Assembly: GCA_032622095.1 (NCBI GenBank)
Contig: CP136063.1
Coordinates: forward strand, 32,366,987 to 32,430,986
Source: Siphonodentalium dalli
Lineage: Eukaryota; Mollusca; Scaphopoda; Gadilida; Siphonodentaliidae
Direction of reading: 5' to 3'
Length of the DNA stretch: 64,000 bases
Shown here: piece by piece, positions 46,505 to 58,234 of the stretch
Layout of the letters: each line of letters opens with the position of its first letter
Numbering within the stretch: position 1 is the stretch's first letter
Made by a program: the position numbers and the translations under genes
Notes under the pieces: generated by a model
What the model saw: only the letters and a program-made list of their open reading frames with translations
Databases searched by the model: none
Told to the model about the DNA's origin: nothing

Positions 46505-47185
46505 TTCACCAACTAGTCCAGAAGATGAAGAATTGAGAAGTTTGAAACTTTGATCCACGATAGTAAGGCCTAAGGCCAGTAAGGGGTCTGTACATGTAGT
46601 AATTACTGATAGTGATAAGCCTGCTGTACAATAATACTACTTTTGCTGTTTTACTGGTCTTAACTGAGTACTGTGTCAATGTGATATTGTTAATTCAGTT
46701 CCACTCTAATGTACATTAACTGGCAATGATGCATCACTATTGAAGGCACCGGTAATCCTAGGTCGACTCAACATGACCGCTTTCGCAGATTGCTGCTTCT
46801 TGTCCAGTAGAAGGATACGCACTACGTTCATGACTGAACTACGGTAATACCTAAATACCAGGAGGACGCGGCGTAGAAACTTGGTACTAGTACAACAGTT
46901 GTTACACATGTACACGACAAAGAAAATTATCAACAAGTGAGCGTCATCAACAAAGTTGCAAATTAAAACACGGCAAAGGTAAATTAGTAATCCCTACATA
47001 CCAGGAGGACAAGGCATTGAAACTTGGGACAACAGTTGTTACACGGCAAAGAAAATTAAAACACACTGCAGATGAATGTTTATACATGTACTGTGCAGTC
47101 GAGATCACCTGGACTACAAATATTTAAGGATTATACCATTTGATGAGTAGATGCGTGACTGATAAAAGAATTAGAGACTCCATAT

Positions 47186-47639
47186 TGTGAGATAACTACC
47201 CATTATAATCTCACAACTTGATTTAAACTATACGAATGTCCCAATATATAAAACCCCAAACTCAGATATTCGTGTTCGGTTCTCGAAACCTCACACGTCT
47301 TATCATCAGCGAAGATATAAACACAATGAAGATGGCTCCCAAATATGGTCAAGAGAGATGACCATAACGGAGGAACCAATCCCGATGTGTATTGCCAAAC
47401 GCCTCATCTAATATGCATCCCAAATAGTATATAAGAAACAACCACATCCCATCACATCATGCTTTCACTAGACTCATCTCATCTAGAGGTTATACGGTAT
47501 CCAGGCATCACGCACACCAGGCATCACCCATTCGGGGACATCATTTCGCGGCGACCATTCTATTTGTACACACTGCATATATTGTTCACTACGTAATAAA
47601 GACTTGTACCTACTATATCTATGTGTTCATTAGCTCACA
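47186..47639 (+). repeat. 5' LTR of the Ty3/Gypsy-type element
   Basis: Begins TGTGAG and ends CTCACA (inverted 6-bp termini). It holds a TATA-like AGTATATAAG near 47427 and a poly(A) signal AATAAA at 47595-47600, the expected promoter and polyadenylation layout. A primer-binding site follows at 47649. The matching 3' LTR was not found in the window, so the boundaries rest on these signals. Confidence 0.7.
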
Positions 47640-47648
47640 TAGTATTAA

Positions 47649-47661
47649 TGGTGCCGTGAAC
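47649..47661 (+). promoter_or_regulatory. tRNA primer-binding site
   Basis: TGGTGCCGTGAAC starts with the TGG complementary to a tRNA 3' CCA end, 9 bp after the LTR. It would prime minus-strand DNA synthesis. Confidence 0.65.
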
Positions 47662-47814
47662 AGTTCTACGTCGCACCACACAACTTGAAGTCTCGGCCAC
47701 TAGACGATTACTACAGAGCAGAAACATTATCAAACCGCTACTCAACCACAGGGATACAGCCTTACACTCCAGCCACGGATAGACAGCCTCACACACTAGA
47801 CCACTGCATCGGTC

Positions 47815-47945
47815 AACCATAGCTCAACCAATCGGACACACAGGACCGCATACCAACCCTTCGGACACACAAGACCGCATACCAACCCTTCGGACACCCA
47901 GGACCGCACACCAACCCTTCGGACACACAAGACCGCATACAGATA
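47815..47945 (+). repeat. ~30-bp minisatellite in the LTR-element leader
   Basis: About four units with CGGACACACAAGACCGCA and TACCAACCCTT, between the primer-binding site and the first ORF. Confidence 0.8.
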
Positions 47946-48184
47946 TAGACGAATCAACCTTTTGTTCTTATACAACCAGCTCACATCGTGTATCCAGCTA
48001 AAAACATTACTACTCACGCCTCTTGCAGACCAGATTCAGATCCACATAAACATTAACATCCGGTTTGGACATCCTTCGACTTCCAATAAACACGACAAGA
48101 ACATTCTGTACATCATTCATCATCACAGACTTGTGCACATTATTCTTCTTGGAAATTGGTGAGTGACCATCTTTTCTTTCCCAT

Positions 48185-48739
48185 TTGCTGTCAAATTGCA
48201 CACCCCCTATTTTTAGCATTCTTTTACCTTTTTTTTCCACGTGGGTTATGGACACATCACCTGATTCTACTACACCCACACTACTTACCCACCCCACTAC
48301 AATACATGCTTCAAACGATCAGCCCATACCACCCACCTCTCACAAACAACATTCAGTTCTTAATTTTAAAACTTACTGTAGATACGCTTTACCCCACCAA
48401 ATAAATTTATCGCCACAACTCATTAAATATTGCAATCCCATTCGCATTGATATAACGCAAGATACAATCTGCTTATACGTGCGTTGTATGATTACAAATA
48501 ACTACTCAGGACAAACACTAGATTCTTGGAACGAGTGGCATACATTTCCGGCTCATTTTACGGATTATCCCAAACTTATTGTTAACTCTATAGTCGCGGC
48601 AATTCCCATAAAGCATCCTAATAAATCACCTGAATCGTGTCAAATACACCTGAATCGCATAATTCACCGCCACGGCACTTGGAAAAAAATTCAACATATT
48701 TCGCACCCATACCATAGATCCCAAAACAGACACCGTTAA
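48185..48739 (+). CDS. Extra ORF upstream of gag, unknown
   Basis: 184 codons, ending 14 nt before gag. The first third is Pro/Thr/Ser rich. The rest looks like a folded protein with NFKTYCRYALPHQINLSP and TICLYVRCMITNNYSGQ and a basic His-rich end. The start is uncertain. Ty3/Gypsy elements rarely carry a separate ORF before gag. I recognise no family. It could be a matrix-like extension or a gene acquired by the element. Confidence 0.5.
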   Translation: MLSNCTPPIFSILLPFFSTWVMDTSPDSTTPTLLTHPTTIHASNDQPIPPTSHKQHSVLNFKTYCRYALPHQINLSPQLIKYCNPIRIDITQDTICLYVRCMITNNYSGQTLDSWNEWHTFPAHFTDYPKLIVNSIVAAIPIKHPNKSPESCQIHLNRIIHRHGTWKKIQHISHPYHRSQNRHR

Positions 48740-48753
48740 TCCTTAATAACATA

Positions 48754-49905
48754 ATGGAGTCACCACCTCCACAGAGCAGCGATTATTTTCATCCAAGCCA
48801 AAATTATCAGCATCACCTTGAATCAAACAGGGAAACAGACCGATCAACCGCAAGATCCCCGGGGGCCCACACAGACATTACTAATGAAATGGGCAAAGGT
48901 ACTCAAAACCTGTTATTGTCAAGGCTTACCCATGAAATTAGCCATTTCACTAGTTCTATCCGCGACCAGACCGAAAGTTTAAAAACACAAACAACAATAA
49001 CAGCACTGTTGGGGATGAATTCCATTATTGAACCCTTCGATGGCAAGCCTGACGCTTTTCCCCAATGGGTCCATGCGGTGGAAAAATACTCCCGCGCGAT
49101 TTCGGCACAAGATGAGACTATAATCAAAATTGCCGCTCAGACATGCAAATCTCAAGTTTCTGAATTTATTCAACGCTTCATAAATGAAAATAACACAGAC
49201 GGAAAATTCACGTTCACCTGGACCGATCTTAAATCACAGTTACGCTCATTATTCAGTTCCATAACTGATTCGCCTCAAGCCCTTTCCTCATTACGAGCCA
49301 TTAGGCAGAGACATACGGAAACAATTGCCATGTTTGCAGAACGCATACGCACCCTTGCTAAACACGCGTTTACTGATGAAATTAACACAAGAGCAGTGCA
49401 ATCCCAATTAGTAGCATTTTTTTCCGACGGTATTCGTGACTCTAGTATCAAATTCAGGCTTCTCAAAGACGATCCTGTAACGCTTGATAGAGCTACTGAT
49501 ATTGCCCTACGCGAAATGAACCTTCGGCAACGTTATCGCTTACGTTACGGTGAACATCATAATGATTATAACCAATTCCCACAATTACAACCCCATCAGC
49601 CAATGGATATCGACAATAACCACCGGCACATTCCAAGAGGCCCATCACAATCCACTTACACCCCCCGCCAATCCAAAGACAGACACCGAATCAATGATCA
49701 CCCCCACAGGCGCCAACCTTCAAATTCCCATCACCCCTACTCTGAACCAAGGGTCTCCCATCCAAACCGCATCCAAACCATGGATGCAAGATATACTACA
49801 ACACATCAACGACCTCTCTTCTGCACATACTGCAGATTAACCAATCACACCACAGACCAATGCAGACGTCGGGCTCAAAATAACAACCAATTTTTAAACA
49901 TATAA
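48754..49905 (+). CDS. gag: Gag polyprotein
   Basis: 383 residues from the ATG at 48754. The middle (about residues 85-260) has the capsid-like pattern of retrotransposon Gag with EPFDGKPDAFPQWVHAVEKY and AIRQRHTETIAMFAERIRTL. Near the C-terminus is one zinc knuckle, CTYCRLTNHTTDQC (residues 357-370, CX2CX4HX4C). It forms the retrotransposon particle and packages RNA. The frame is intact. The pol ORF begins 47 nt later in a different frame. Confidence 0.88.
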   Translation: MESPPPQSSDYFHPSQNYQHHLESNRETDRSTARSPGAHTDITNEMGKGTQNLLLSRLTHEISHFTSSIRDQTESLKTQTTITALLGMNSIIEPFDGKPDAFPQWVHAVEKYSRAISAQDETIIKIAAQTCKSQVSEFIQRFINENNTDGKFTFTWTDLKSQLRSLFSSITDSPQALSSLRAIRQRHTETIAMFAERIRTLAKHAFTDEINTRAVQSQLVAFFSDGIRDSSIKFRLLKDDPVTLDRATDIALREMNLRQRYRLRYGEHHNDYNQFPQLQPHQPMDIDNNHRHIPRGPSQSTYTPRQSKDRHRINDHPHRRQPSNSHHPYSEPRVSHPNRIQTMDARYTTTHQRPLFCTYCRLTNHTTDQCRRRAQNNNQFLNI

Positions 49906-49952
49906 GGACTCATTGCATCACAAATTTCACCCCCACCCACCAACGCAAAGCA

Positions 49953-52670
49953 ATGAGTCCAATAACACATCAAATTAGCACCACAGGCAACCACAATCAT
50001 AGATATGCTAAAGATCATCGAACATACGAATCTCAAAAGCATAGAGTCTATAATTCACAGCTGCAGTCCATTAATCATTACCCCACGCTACCATCAAAGT
50101 GCCAAAACCAACGATATATTAATTACCGCACGCGGCGCCCACTTGATCTCCCTCGCCACAGGCACGTAACACATACCACTTTCTGCCATAGCAGGTGTTC
50201 CTCTATGAAACCCAGATTTCATAATTCTTCCAATAAGTCTATCTCACCACTTCTGGATTTAACCTTTCCTTCCCAATTTAAAACCCTGAATCGCCTTGAA
50301 AAGCCCAAGCACCAACACATTACTAATTCTTACTCATCACCCAAAAGAAAGTCAACATGCACCAATTCTCGCGAATCACATTCCAATACTGCAATTAACC
50401 CTATAATACCACCAGTCAAACCCATACAACACACCATACCAGTACTTAAATATCCAAGTGATATGACAGATGGTGCTCTAAACCAAACACCATGCTCAAC
50501 TATCATTAAAATGCACAAACAACGGATTAGATCACTATTAGATTCCGGGGCAACCACCAGTTGCTTGAAATACGACATTTATAGATCCATACCAAATCGA
50601 CCACCTTTAATTAAAGAACATGTGTTACTCACATCAGCCGATGGAACCACAATGAAAGTTTTTGGATCCACACATCTCACATTTAGAATCGGAAAACTCA
50701 CTCTTACTCACAAATTTGTCATATGTGCAACCTTGTCCCGTCCCTGCATTTTAGGGCGCGACTTTATGAAACAACACAGTATTAGACTTTACTTTGATCT
50801 AGAAAAATTTAGAATACAGAACCAATTATACCCAATGTTAAGGGATGGTCACATTGCGTCACTCATCCGATCAACAAATAACGTTTCATTATCACCCCAC
50901 TCATGCGCAATCATAAAAGGCAAACTAATAGGGCCAAATGATATGTTTAACACACCTATAATCCGAATAGGCAAAGGTAACATGTCCATTTTCGAACAGG
51001 AACCAAATGTACATGTAACCGACACGATAGCAGATGCAAATAATCCAAATATTTGCGTCATGATAGAAAACCAATCGGCGTCACATATGTCCATTAGGAA
51101 AGGTCGGGTAATCGCACAAGCATTTGGCACTCAAGAGCAAATGATATGCAGGGCATCCGATGAGGAAAACATTAACTCATCTCCGCCAATCAAACACAGT
51201 ATAAACACCATAGGTGACCGGCAAGACATTAACCCTCCAGTCACCACGACTCACCCTGACATTAACCCTCCAGTCCCTCCAGTCACCACGACTCACCCTA
51301 TATCTATCGATGATATTGTGGCACCTCAACACCTTAAACATCAAATATTGCAACTAGTATCACAATACCCTGATGTTTTTACAAATGACATAAACAAGAT
51401 AGGATATTGTCCAAAAATTAAAATGAAAATCGACCTCAAACCAAATACTTTACCTATTTTTTGCAAAAAATATCCGACACCGCTGAACAAACAACGAATT
51501 ATGGCTGCTGAGATAAAAAATTTATTAGATGCAGACATTATTAAACCCACTGCCCATTCATCGTGGGGATTTCCCAGTCTCCTCATACGCAAAGCCACAC
51601 CCACTCCCGATGGTACTCCCAATTACCGATTGGTAATCGATCTCAGAAAACTCAACGATGTTTCCATTCCATTAAAATGGTCGATGCCTAGTTTTACAGA
51701 AATATCGTCCAAGTTACTCGGCTCAACAATTTTCAGTATCTTTGACCTATCAAATGCTTATCATGTTATTGGGGTCGAACCCGAACATGTCCCCATATTA
51801 ACTATGAATACGTCCGAAGGACAATACAGTTATCAAAGAGCTCCGATGGGATATGTCTCGAGCTCAGGGTATTTTTTAAAACTCATGAACATGGCCCTAC
51901 ACGATTTATCATTCGTGGAAGGATTTGTCGATGACCTCATCTGTCATAGCTCCGATCCTCAAACGCATATACAGCAGCTCACAAAATTATTTGACAGACT
52001 CAGAGAATACGGCTTAATAGTTAAACTATCAAAATCTAAATTTTGTCAACCACAAGTCAAATTTTTAGGACATATTATTTCCGACAAGGGCACATCCCCT
52101 GACCCTGAAAAAATTTCAATTATCAAGTCTCTACCACCTCCGAAATCAGTTAAAGAAGTCCGCAGATTACTGGGAATTCTTAATTTTTACAGGTCATATT
52201 CTCCCACTTTCGCATCCACGGCATTGCCTTTAATCAAACTCACAGCTAAATATGCTAAATTTGTGTGGGATGCGCCGTGCCAAACAGCGTTCGACACGCT
52301 TAAAGAAAGTTTAGCAACCGCCCCCATCTTAGCTTACCCAAATCCCGACAAACTGTTCATTCTGACAGTAGATGCATCTATCCATAGTATCGGGGCGATA
52401 TTATCACAATATGCTAATAGCCAAGATGATAAACACGTTGAACTACCAATCGCGTTCGCCAGTAAAAAACTTAACAAATCACAAAGGAATTATTCTGTCA
52501 CGGAAAAAGAAGCATTCGCTATATATACGTTTGCAAGGCAATTTAAATTTTACTTACAGGGATCCCAAGTAGAGATTAAAACAGACCACTTACCCCTCAT
52601 CCACATGTTTAAACGAGAGGCCGATCACGATCGGCAGATGTTAACCCATCCCTTGACGATAAAAATTTAA
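49953..52670 (+). CDS. pol: Pol: protease, reverse transcriptase, RNase H (interrupted)
   Basis: 905 codons. After a basic N-terminal region come the aspartic protease SLLDSGATTSC (Asp197), RT with FSIFDLSNAYHVIGVEPE and the catalytic FVDD (Asp660-Asp661), and RNase H with TVDASIHSIGAILSQ (Asp807) and TEKEAFAIYTFARQF. The order is Ty3/Gypsy type. The true sequence runs to about 52607, just after KTDHLPLIHMFK; the last ~20 codons come from an inserted repeat. The RNase H remainder lies at 53855-54158. Confidence 0.88.
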   Translation: MSPITHQISTTGNHNHRYAKDHRTYESQKHRVYNSQLQSINHYPTLPSKCQNQRYINYRTRRPLDLPRHRHVTHTTFCHSRCSSMKPRFHNSSNKSISPLLDLTFPSQFKTLNRLEKPKHQHITNSYSSPKRKSTCTNSRESHSNTAINPIIPPVKPIQHTIPVLKYPSDMTDGALNQTPCSTIIKMHKQRIRSLLDSGATTSCLKYDIYRSIPNRPPLIKEHVLLTSADGTTMKVFGSTHLTFRIGKLTLTHKFVICATLSRPCILGRDFMKQHSIRLYFDLEKFRIQNQLYPMLRDGHIASLIRSTNNVSLSPHSCAIIKGKLIGPNDMFNTPIIRIGKGNMSIFEQEPNVHVTDTIADANNPNICVMIENQSASHMSIRKGRVIAQAFGTQEQMICRASDEENINSSPPIKHSINTIGDRQDINPPVTTTHPDINPPVPPVTTTHPISIDDIVAPQHLKHQILQLVSQYPDVFTNDINKIGYCPKIKMKIDLKPNTLPIFCKKYPTPLNKQRIMAAEIKNLLDADIIKPTAHSSWGFPSLLIRKATPTPDGTPNYRLVIDLRKLNDVSIPLKWSMPSFTEISSKLLGSTIFSIFDLSNAYHVIGVEPEHVPILTMNTSEGQYSYQRAPMGYVSSSGYFLKLMNMALHDLSFVEGFVDDLICHSSDPQTHIQQLTKLFDRLREYGLIVKLSKSKFCQPQVKFLGHIISDKGTSPDPEKISIIKSLPPPKSVKEVRRLLGILNFYRSYSPTFASTALPLIKLTAKYAKFVWDAPCQTAFDTLKESLATAPILAYPNPDKLFILTVDASIHSIGAILSQYANSQDDKHVELPIAFASKKLNKSQRNYSVTEKEAFAIYTFARQFKFYLQGSQVEIKTDHLPLIHMFKREADHDRQMLTHPLTIKI

Positions 52671-53854
52671 TATGATCGGATAAATGAGAGTTTTGGTGTT
52701 GAATTATAGAGTATACTGTTATGTACTATTATAGACAAATGTACATAACACAAATTATTGGAATTTATGGGTCACTGGCATTTATATAAGAGAATGCACT
52801 GGTACAGGATCTGTAATGCTAAACCACCACAGCCAGCAAGTCTGTGGGTTAAATGTGTAGGTGTGACCTGGACATGGAATACTTGGGTTAAGAGAGTCCA
52901 ATTTAAGTTTACAATAATAATGTGTCCTAGTATACAGATAAGCAACCTCACCACTGACCCATTAATATCAATTATATAGCACAGCTGTCAAAAAATCACA
53001 GGAATTGTTTATGTTGAACACTGACCTCTATTAACCAATAACAATTATAATGATATCAGACCATCTGAAGATATAACTCTGCAACACAGATGTCCAAGTC
53101 TACTGTTAATATCATGTGATGTTTATTGTTGAATCTTATTTTAAATTAGATACCATAGCCTTCTTTATCAGATTATTTGCACATTGGCATAAGAGACATC
53201 AGAAAATAATATAGCTTTATCAATAGCTAAGTAGTCCAAAAGCAATTGGTGAATTAATTAAAAAATTAAAGGGACACATTGGAAATCTTTTTATCAACTT
53301 GTATCATAATCATCAATATCTAAATGAAAACAAATGACAATGTCAATGACATTTTTTTAATTATTATTATAAAAGTTAAAAATATTTTTTTTTTTAAATC
53401 AATTTTTTTTTTCAATTTAAAAAAAAAAAATGGTCATAACTCCTTTAAAATAAATCGGATCAAACCCATATTCGAACTAGATCTGTATTTTGGGCTGTGA
53501 AACTCACATACCAAATTTGGTTCCAATCAGATAAAAAATGTTTGAGTTATGGCAGAATGTGTGAATTCTAAGTCGAAAAAGGGCCATAACTCTGTAACAA
53601 AAACTCGGATCAAACCCAAATTCGAACTCGATCTGTATTTTGGGCTGATATACCCATATACAAAATTTGCTTCTGATTGGATTGAAAATGTTTGAGTTAT
53701 CGCATTACACGTGAAGTGTCTACAGACGGACAGACGGACAGACGGACGGACGAACGACGAGTGGTCAATCCGGACAACGACACTATGTTTACCATACATG
53801 GTATGGGTAAACATAAAAACAGGATCTGATAAACACAAAAATTCAAAAATGGTT
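52608..53854. repeat. 1.2-kb repeat inserted into RNase H
   Basis: Starts about CGAGAGGCCGATCACGATCG; the same sequence begins at about 62827, both preceded by TTTAAA. It holds two ~150-bp copies of a unit with GGATCAAACCCA and GATCTGTATTTTGGGCTG (about 53400-53700), then a GACGGACA run (53725-53760). It contains no gene. Confidence 0.75.
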
Positions 53855-54158
53855 TTTGGAAATATCAGCATTGAACCCAAAAATTACTTATATTAAAGGC
53901 ACGAACAATGTTACGGCCGATTTTTGCAGTCGGATAAACCCCGACACACACCCGTGCATCAATTCTTGCACCGATAGCGACCCAAATCCACCCCTCAATC
54001 CCCTTGTACCGGATATTAATATACTTGACATGAAAGATATTCAGGAATTTTCAAAACAAAAAAAACAACCAAAACAGAACACGGATTCCGAATCATCAGT
54101 TGATCTCGACGACAGCCCGGTCCTTCCTCCTATAACTAATAATATGAACATAAGCTAG
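53855..54158 (+). pseudogene. Pol remnant: end of RNase H and linker
   Basis: Begins with ISALNPKITYIKGTNNVTAD, which continues RNase H after the inserted repeat, and goes on through a Pro/Asp/Ser-rich linker to a stop. In complete Ty3/Gypsy elements an integrase zinc finger and core would follow, but none is visible. Confidence 0.75.
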
Positions 54159-54217
54159 CTTAATTAACGAACCAAAGCTGAACAACATGGGTGCCCGTTT
54201 GGTGTGGGGGGGGGGAT

Positions 54218-56340
54218 TAACTTCTTGTGTGGTCATTTCTCAACCAGTGAAACTGACGTTGTGATATGGCATAGCGGCTGAAAGGACGATAAACCTTTAT
54301 CAACCGACCAACATGGATGTTCCTGTGGCTTCAATCTCATATGATTGAATAATTTTACGACTGGTACTTCCAAGTTCATAAATATTCTAAATGTGGCCAT
54401 ACTAGTATGTACATGTATATGGGGTAAATGATAAATCTATATCTGTCCCTATTTGAACCAAATGTAAAAAAAAAACAAATCAATCTGAGATGAAAGTGAA
54501 TACATTTTCCTCAAAATGGTTACAAAATGATTAGTTTTAAGCATTGCACCACTGATAAATGTTCCTTTAAATTATCAGCTTAATAAATAAAGACATATCA
54601 TGAGCATAGATGAAAACGAGTTAATAGCCTATCGCCCTATATAAATAATAATAAATAATATCAAGAGAGAAAGGAGACTTTTGTTGACTTATTAATCGGA
54701 TTGCTGATATTAAAGGTACGGTTGGCCTTGGCGGTGGGTATCCTGTGAAAATATTTCGACCCATCAAAAACCGCCACAAACAGAAAGAACATCAAAATGT
54801 AGACAGACTTTGTCCATATACAAATAAGAAACATCACATAAACAGTATGTTATTGTCATTTGTTTGACCATTGTTATGTAAACAAAAGCATAAAAAGTTA
54901 CTTTTCTGGTGTTTGTTTATATTATAATGGTAAATATAAAGAGCGTTCTTTGTTGCTGAATTCCTGATATGGAACTAATAAAGAGCGTTTATATAATTTG
55001 TGTGTGATTAGCCAGTGACACTGTGCTGTCTTCTGTAACACAATCAGGCTCTTGCTTATGTAAAATATAGTAAGTTTTTATGATAGCATGCTGTTTACGC
55101 GATGGTCATGGTATATATGAACGAAACTGTATGCGTTTTAATGTTTGTCTGTTTACGGTGTTTAGAACAAATATGAATATTTTCGACAACTAAGGCCAAC
55201 CGTGCCTTCAAGCTTATTGTTGATATTGAAAGGCCATGATTTGTCAAAGATATTTAGTTTCATTGGGAATTTGAAAAAACAGTCCCGTTTTATCCTTCAA
55301 ATGGAAGGTAATCTATCTCTTGATTTTTCTCCCAGATCATGTCCAAGTCTGAGTTTAACCAAATTAAATAAATCTGAATGTGAATCAAACTTCATAAAAT
55401 AACAGAAACTGAGAACCTGGTGTGAGTTAAACTGTGGCGGGGTCTCAAGCAGTCTACCCCTGCACATCAGAAAAAATGCCATTAACCCTATCATGACTAG
55501 AGCTCCCTGAAATTTTGCGATTAACTTGGTCAAATGCACACACTTATTAGAATATATGTGACTCTCCCATTGGGAGCCTCGCAAATATAAGAAAATACAT
55601 TGTCCTAACAATATTTGCCTTGACATTGTAAGCCAGTGATTTCTTTTATATATTCGAGGATCACTATGAGAGACTCGCATATACATGTATAAGAGTGTGC
55701 ACCGGCACAGTATATATAATGCTGCGCGAGCACATTTCCTGTCATGAAAGGGTTAAATGGCAATAGCAGCTTGAGGATAGAAGTGATCTATCATACCACA
55801 GGTCAATTCAACCAGTCCTAAACACAAATTTCCTTTGCACGTTGTTGATAGAAATACATGTACATGGTTTGCAATTTTGTCAATTCATAACTTCACTTCC
55901 CCCGCAGTGAGTAGACTATAGTGACTAGTGTTACAAGTATATATTTTGTCATGCATTCACAATAAAATGTAAACTACTGCCAGGAATGAAATGAAATTGT
56001 AATTCAATATTCATAATTCTCATTTGCAATAGTAGTAATTGAAAGACATACCGGGTACATGTAACAAAATTTTACTTTAGGTAAATGCTTTGCATTTCCA
56101 CCGCGACCGAAATGCAACTACACCGCGGCTTCACCGGCTAACTACAGTTGGTCCGCGGTGTAATTGCCATTCGGCATGGTGTATTTGCCATGGTGTACAT
56201 TCATCAAACTGAAATGAAAGTGTCAATGACACTGTAGCTCAACTTGGAAAGGGAATAATTTAATGTATTAGTCAATGGAGGCTGGAGCGATTAGGAATGT
56301 GGAAAGTTGATTGTCCAATACTAGTTTATCAACATATACA
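54218..56340. other. Intergenic DNA, no gene recognised
   Basis: AT-rich. The 129-codon minus frame at 55297-55686 has no recognised motif. Near 55680-55740 it shares GTGCACCGGCACAG-type sequence with the repeat at 52780 and 62910. Nothing further supported. Confidence 0.45.
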
Positions 56341-56359
56341 GGTATATATATATATAAAT

Positions 56360-57360
56360 ATAAAAGTAAAACCTAAGATGGTTGCTGGCGGCTATGTTTT
56401 CCAATAAAATTCAAAAGCATTTGATAGCTTTAGTCATGCAAAGAGTAAAATCCAAGATGGCTGCCGGCGACCATGTTTTTTTGCCAAATACCCTCAATAT
56501 TACTTATTTCATGATGAACAGTACGACCTGTAACCCGTGCTAATGGATTGAATATTGATGGCCACTGGCGGCCATGTTTTTTGTCCGAATAACCCCAAAA
56601 TGACTCGTTCCCATCTACATTCCAATTTCAACAGCCATGACAAATTTTATGATGTCAGATCAGACTAAAAATACGACCTGTAGCCTGTACTAAAGAATTT
56701 AGTCATACAAAGAGTAAAATCCAAGATGGCTGCTGCAGCCCTGGGAATTAGCCTAGGAAATAGGCAATGCCTAGGTAGAAGCAGAGGCAAAATTGGTTTG
56801 CCTAGGAAATTATATTTCCTAGGTAAAACAAGTTCATTGGGTTACTACTAGTATTTACTAAAATTGATTTGTGTCTATCAGAAATAGAACCTCTTCAGCC
56901 AAAATGACTTCCTTAAATCACTCTTCACATATATTGTCCTGCAATTGTTTCCATGGCACTGGGCCATAAACTAGCTACACCGGTATAAGGACACCTATTT
57001 TGGAGATGATTTGTGGAATTTATTTCACCTAGGAAAATATATTGCCTTGGCAAATTTTCCTTAATTCCCAGGGCTGCTGCTGGCGGCCATGTTTTTGGGC
57101 CGAATGACCCCAAAGTTACTCATTCCCATCTACATGTACATGCCAATATTAACATCCATGATGATCAGATGAACAGTACAACCTGTAGCCCGTGCTAATG
57201 GATTGAATTTTGAAATCCAAGATGGCCGCTGGTGGCCATGTTTTTTTCCGAATGACCCCAAAATGACTCATTCCAGTCTAAATGTTGATGTCAACAGCTA
57301 CCGGGTATGACAAATTTCATAATGATCCGACCAAAGGTACGACCTGTAGCCTGTATTGTT
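56360..57360. repeat. Cluster of AAGATGGC(C/T)GC-type repeat units
   Basis: Four to five copies of a ~150-200-bp unit with CCAAGATGGCTGCTGGCGGC, CATGTTTTT, GAATGACCCCAAAATGACTC and CGACCTGTAGCC, interrupted by a MITE at 56736. Divergence is considerable. Confidence 0.8.
56736..57076. mobile_element. 341-bp MITE with target duplication
   Basis: Termini CAGCCCTGGGAATTA and TAATTCCCAGGGCTG are inverted repeats, flanked by CTGCTG on both sides (56730-56735 and 57077-57082). Neighbouring units show the uninterrupted AAGATGGCTGC...GGCGGCC. No coding capacity. Confidence 0.85.
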
Positions 57361-57439
57361 GACGCATCACATACACACAGACGACAAAGCCATGGCAATA
57401 GCTCAAACTTTAAGTAAAGTTGAGCTAAAAAGACAATGC

Positions 57440-58120
57440 AAACCAGAAATCTAACCACGGTGTACATGCCATTCGACCGTGAGGGTAGTTTCCTTTCGGC
57501 AAATACGGTACACCGCGGTGCCAATAGACACTTGTTTTGTCCAGCGTGGTACAACGCGTCCGAATGGTGTGTACACTATGGTTAGATTTCTGGTTGGTAT
57601 CGTCTTTTTTCAGTTTAATGAACATACCCCGCTGGACAAACAAGTGTCTATTGGCACCGCGATGTATTTGCCGTTCGGCTGTGGTGTCAGAGTTTGTAAC
57701 TGCAGTTGAGCACCACGGCTGAACGACAAGTACACTGCGGCCAAACGGCAAATTCACTGTGGCCGAAAGGCAACTACCCTCGCGGTCGAATGGCATGTAC
57801 ACTGTGGTTAGATTTCTGGTTTGTATTGTCTTTTTTGCATTTTGATGAATGTACACCGTAGCAACTACACCATGCTGAATGGCAATTACACCGCGGCCCA
57901 ACTGTAGTTAGCCGGTGGAGCCGTTGCATTTCGGCCGCGGTGGCAACGCTAACCGCAGTTAAGTGGACACTTGTTTTGTCCAGCAGGGTACACTGCGGCA
58001 ACTACACCATGGCTGAATGGCAAGTACGCCGCGGCCCAACTGTTAGCCGGTGCAGCTGCGGTGTAGTTACATTTCGGCCACAGTGGCAACGTTAACCACA
58101 CCGCGGTTAAGTGGACACTT
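57440..58120. repeat. GC-rich interspersed repeat (CACCGCGGCC-type), copy 1
   Basis: Dense variants of ACACCGCGGCCGAACGGCAA in both orientations, with GTGGACACTTGTTTTGTCCAG boundaries of the inner units. GC content is well above the surroundings. Open frames reflect the repetition. Copy 2 is at 60620-61010. Confidence 0.8.
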
Positions 58121-58234
58121 GTTTATGCGAAGACATTAGCTACATATTTTATTTATCCATCGCACAAAACTTGCCGTTTGTGAGGTAAATCTGTCATTTT
58201 CCTCAGTTTTACATTCGTTACTTCGATGTGTTGT

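Larger units (their letters stand above)
43401..47185. other. Intergenic DNA with small hairpins
   Basis: No gene recognised. It contains a (TTTCG)n run at about 43705-43728 and two hairpins listed separately. A duplicated short stretch (CCAGGAGGAC...ACAACAGTTGTTACAC) occurs at about 46857-46910 and 46999-47045. Part of 46755-46815 recurs inverted at 58480-58535. Confidence 0.5.
47186..54217 (+). mobile_element. Ty3/Gypsy-type LTR retrotransposon, incomplete
   Basis: Order: LTR, primer-binding site, leader with minisatellite, extra ORF, gag, protease-RT-RNase H, a purine-rich G run near 54205-54216. A foreign 1.2-kb repeat splits RNase H. No integrase motifs and no 3' LTR are seen after the purine tract. 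Gag and pol are otherwise long and open, so the element is fairly young. Confidence 0.8.

Noticed and set aside
47796-48017. Minus frame with repeated VCPKGWYAVLCVR
   Set aside because: Translation of the leader minisatellite on the wrong strand.
55297-55686. 129-codon minus frame
   Set aside because: No domain, no promoter or splice evidence, overlaps dispersed repeat sequence.
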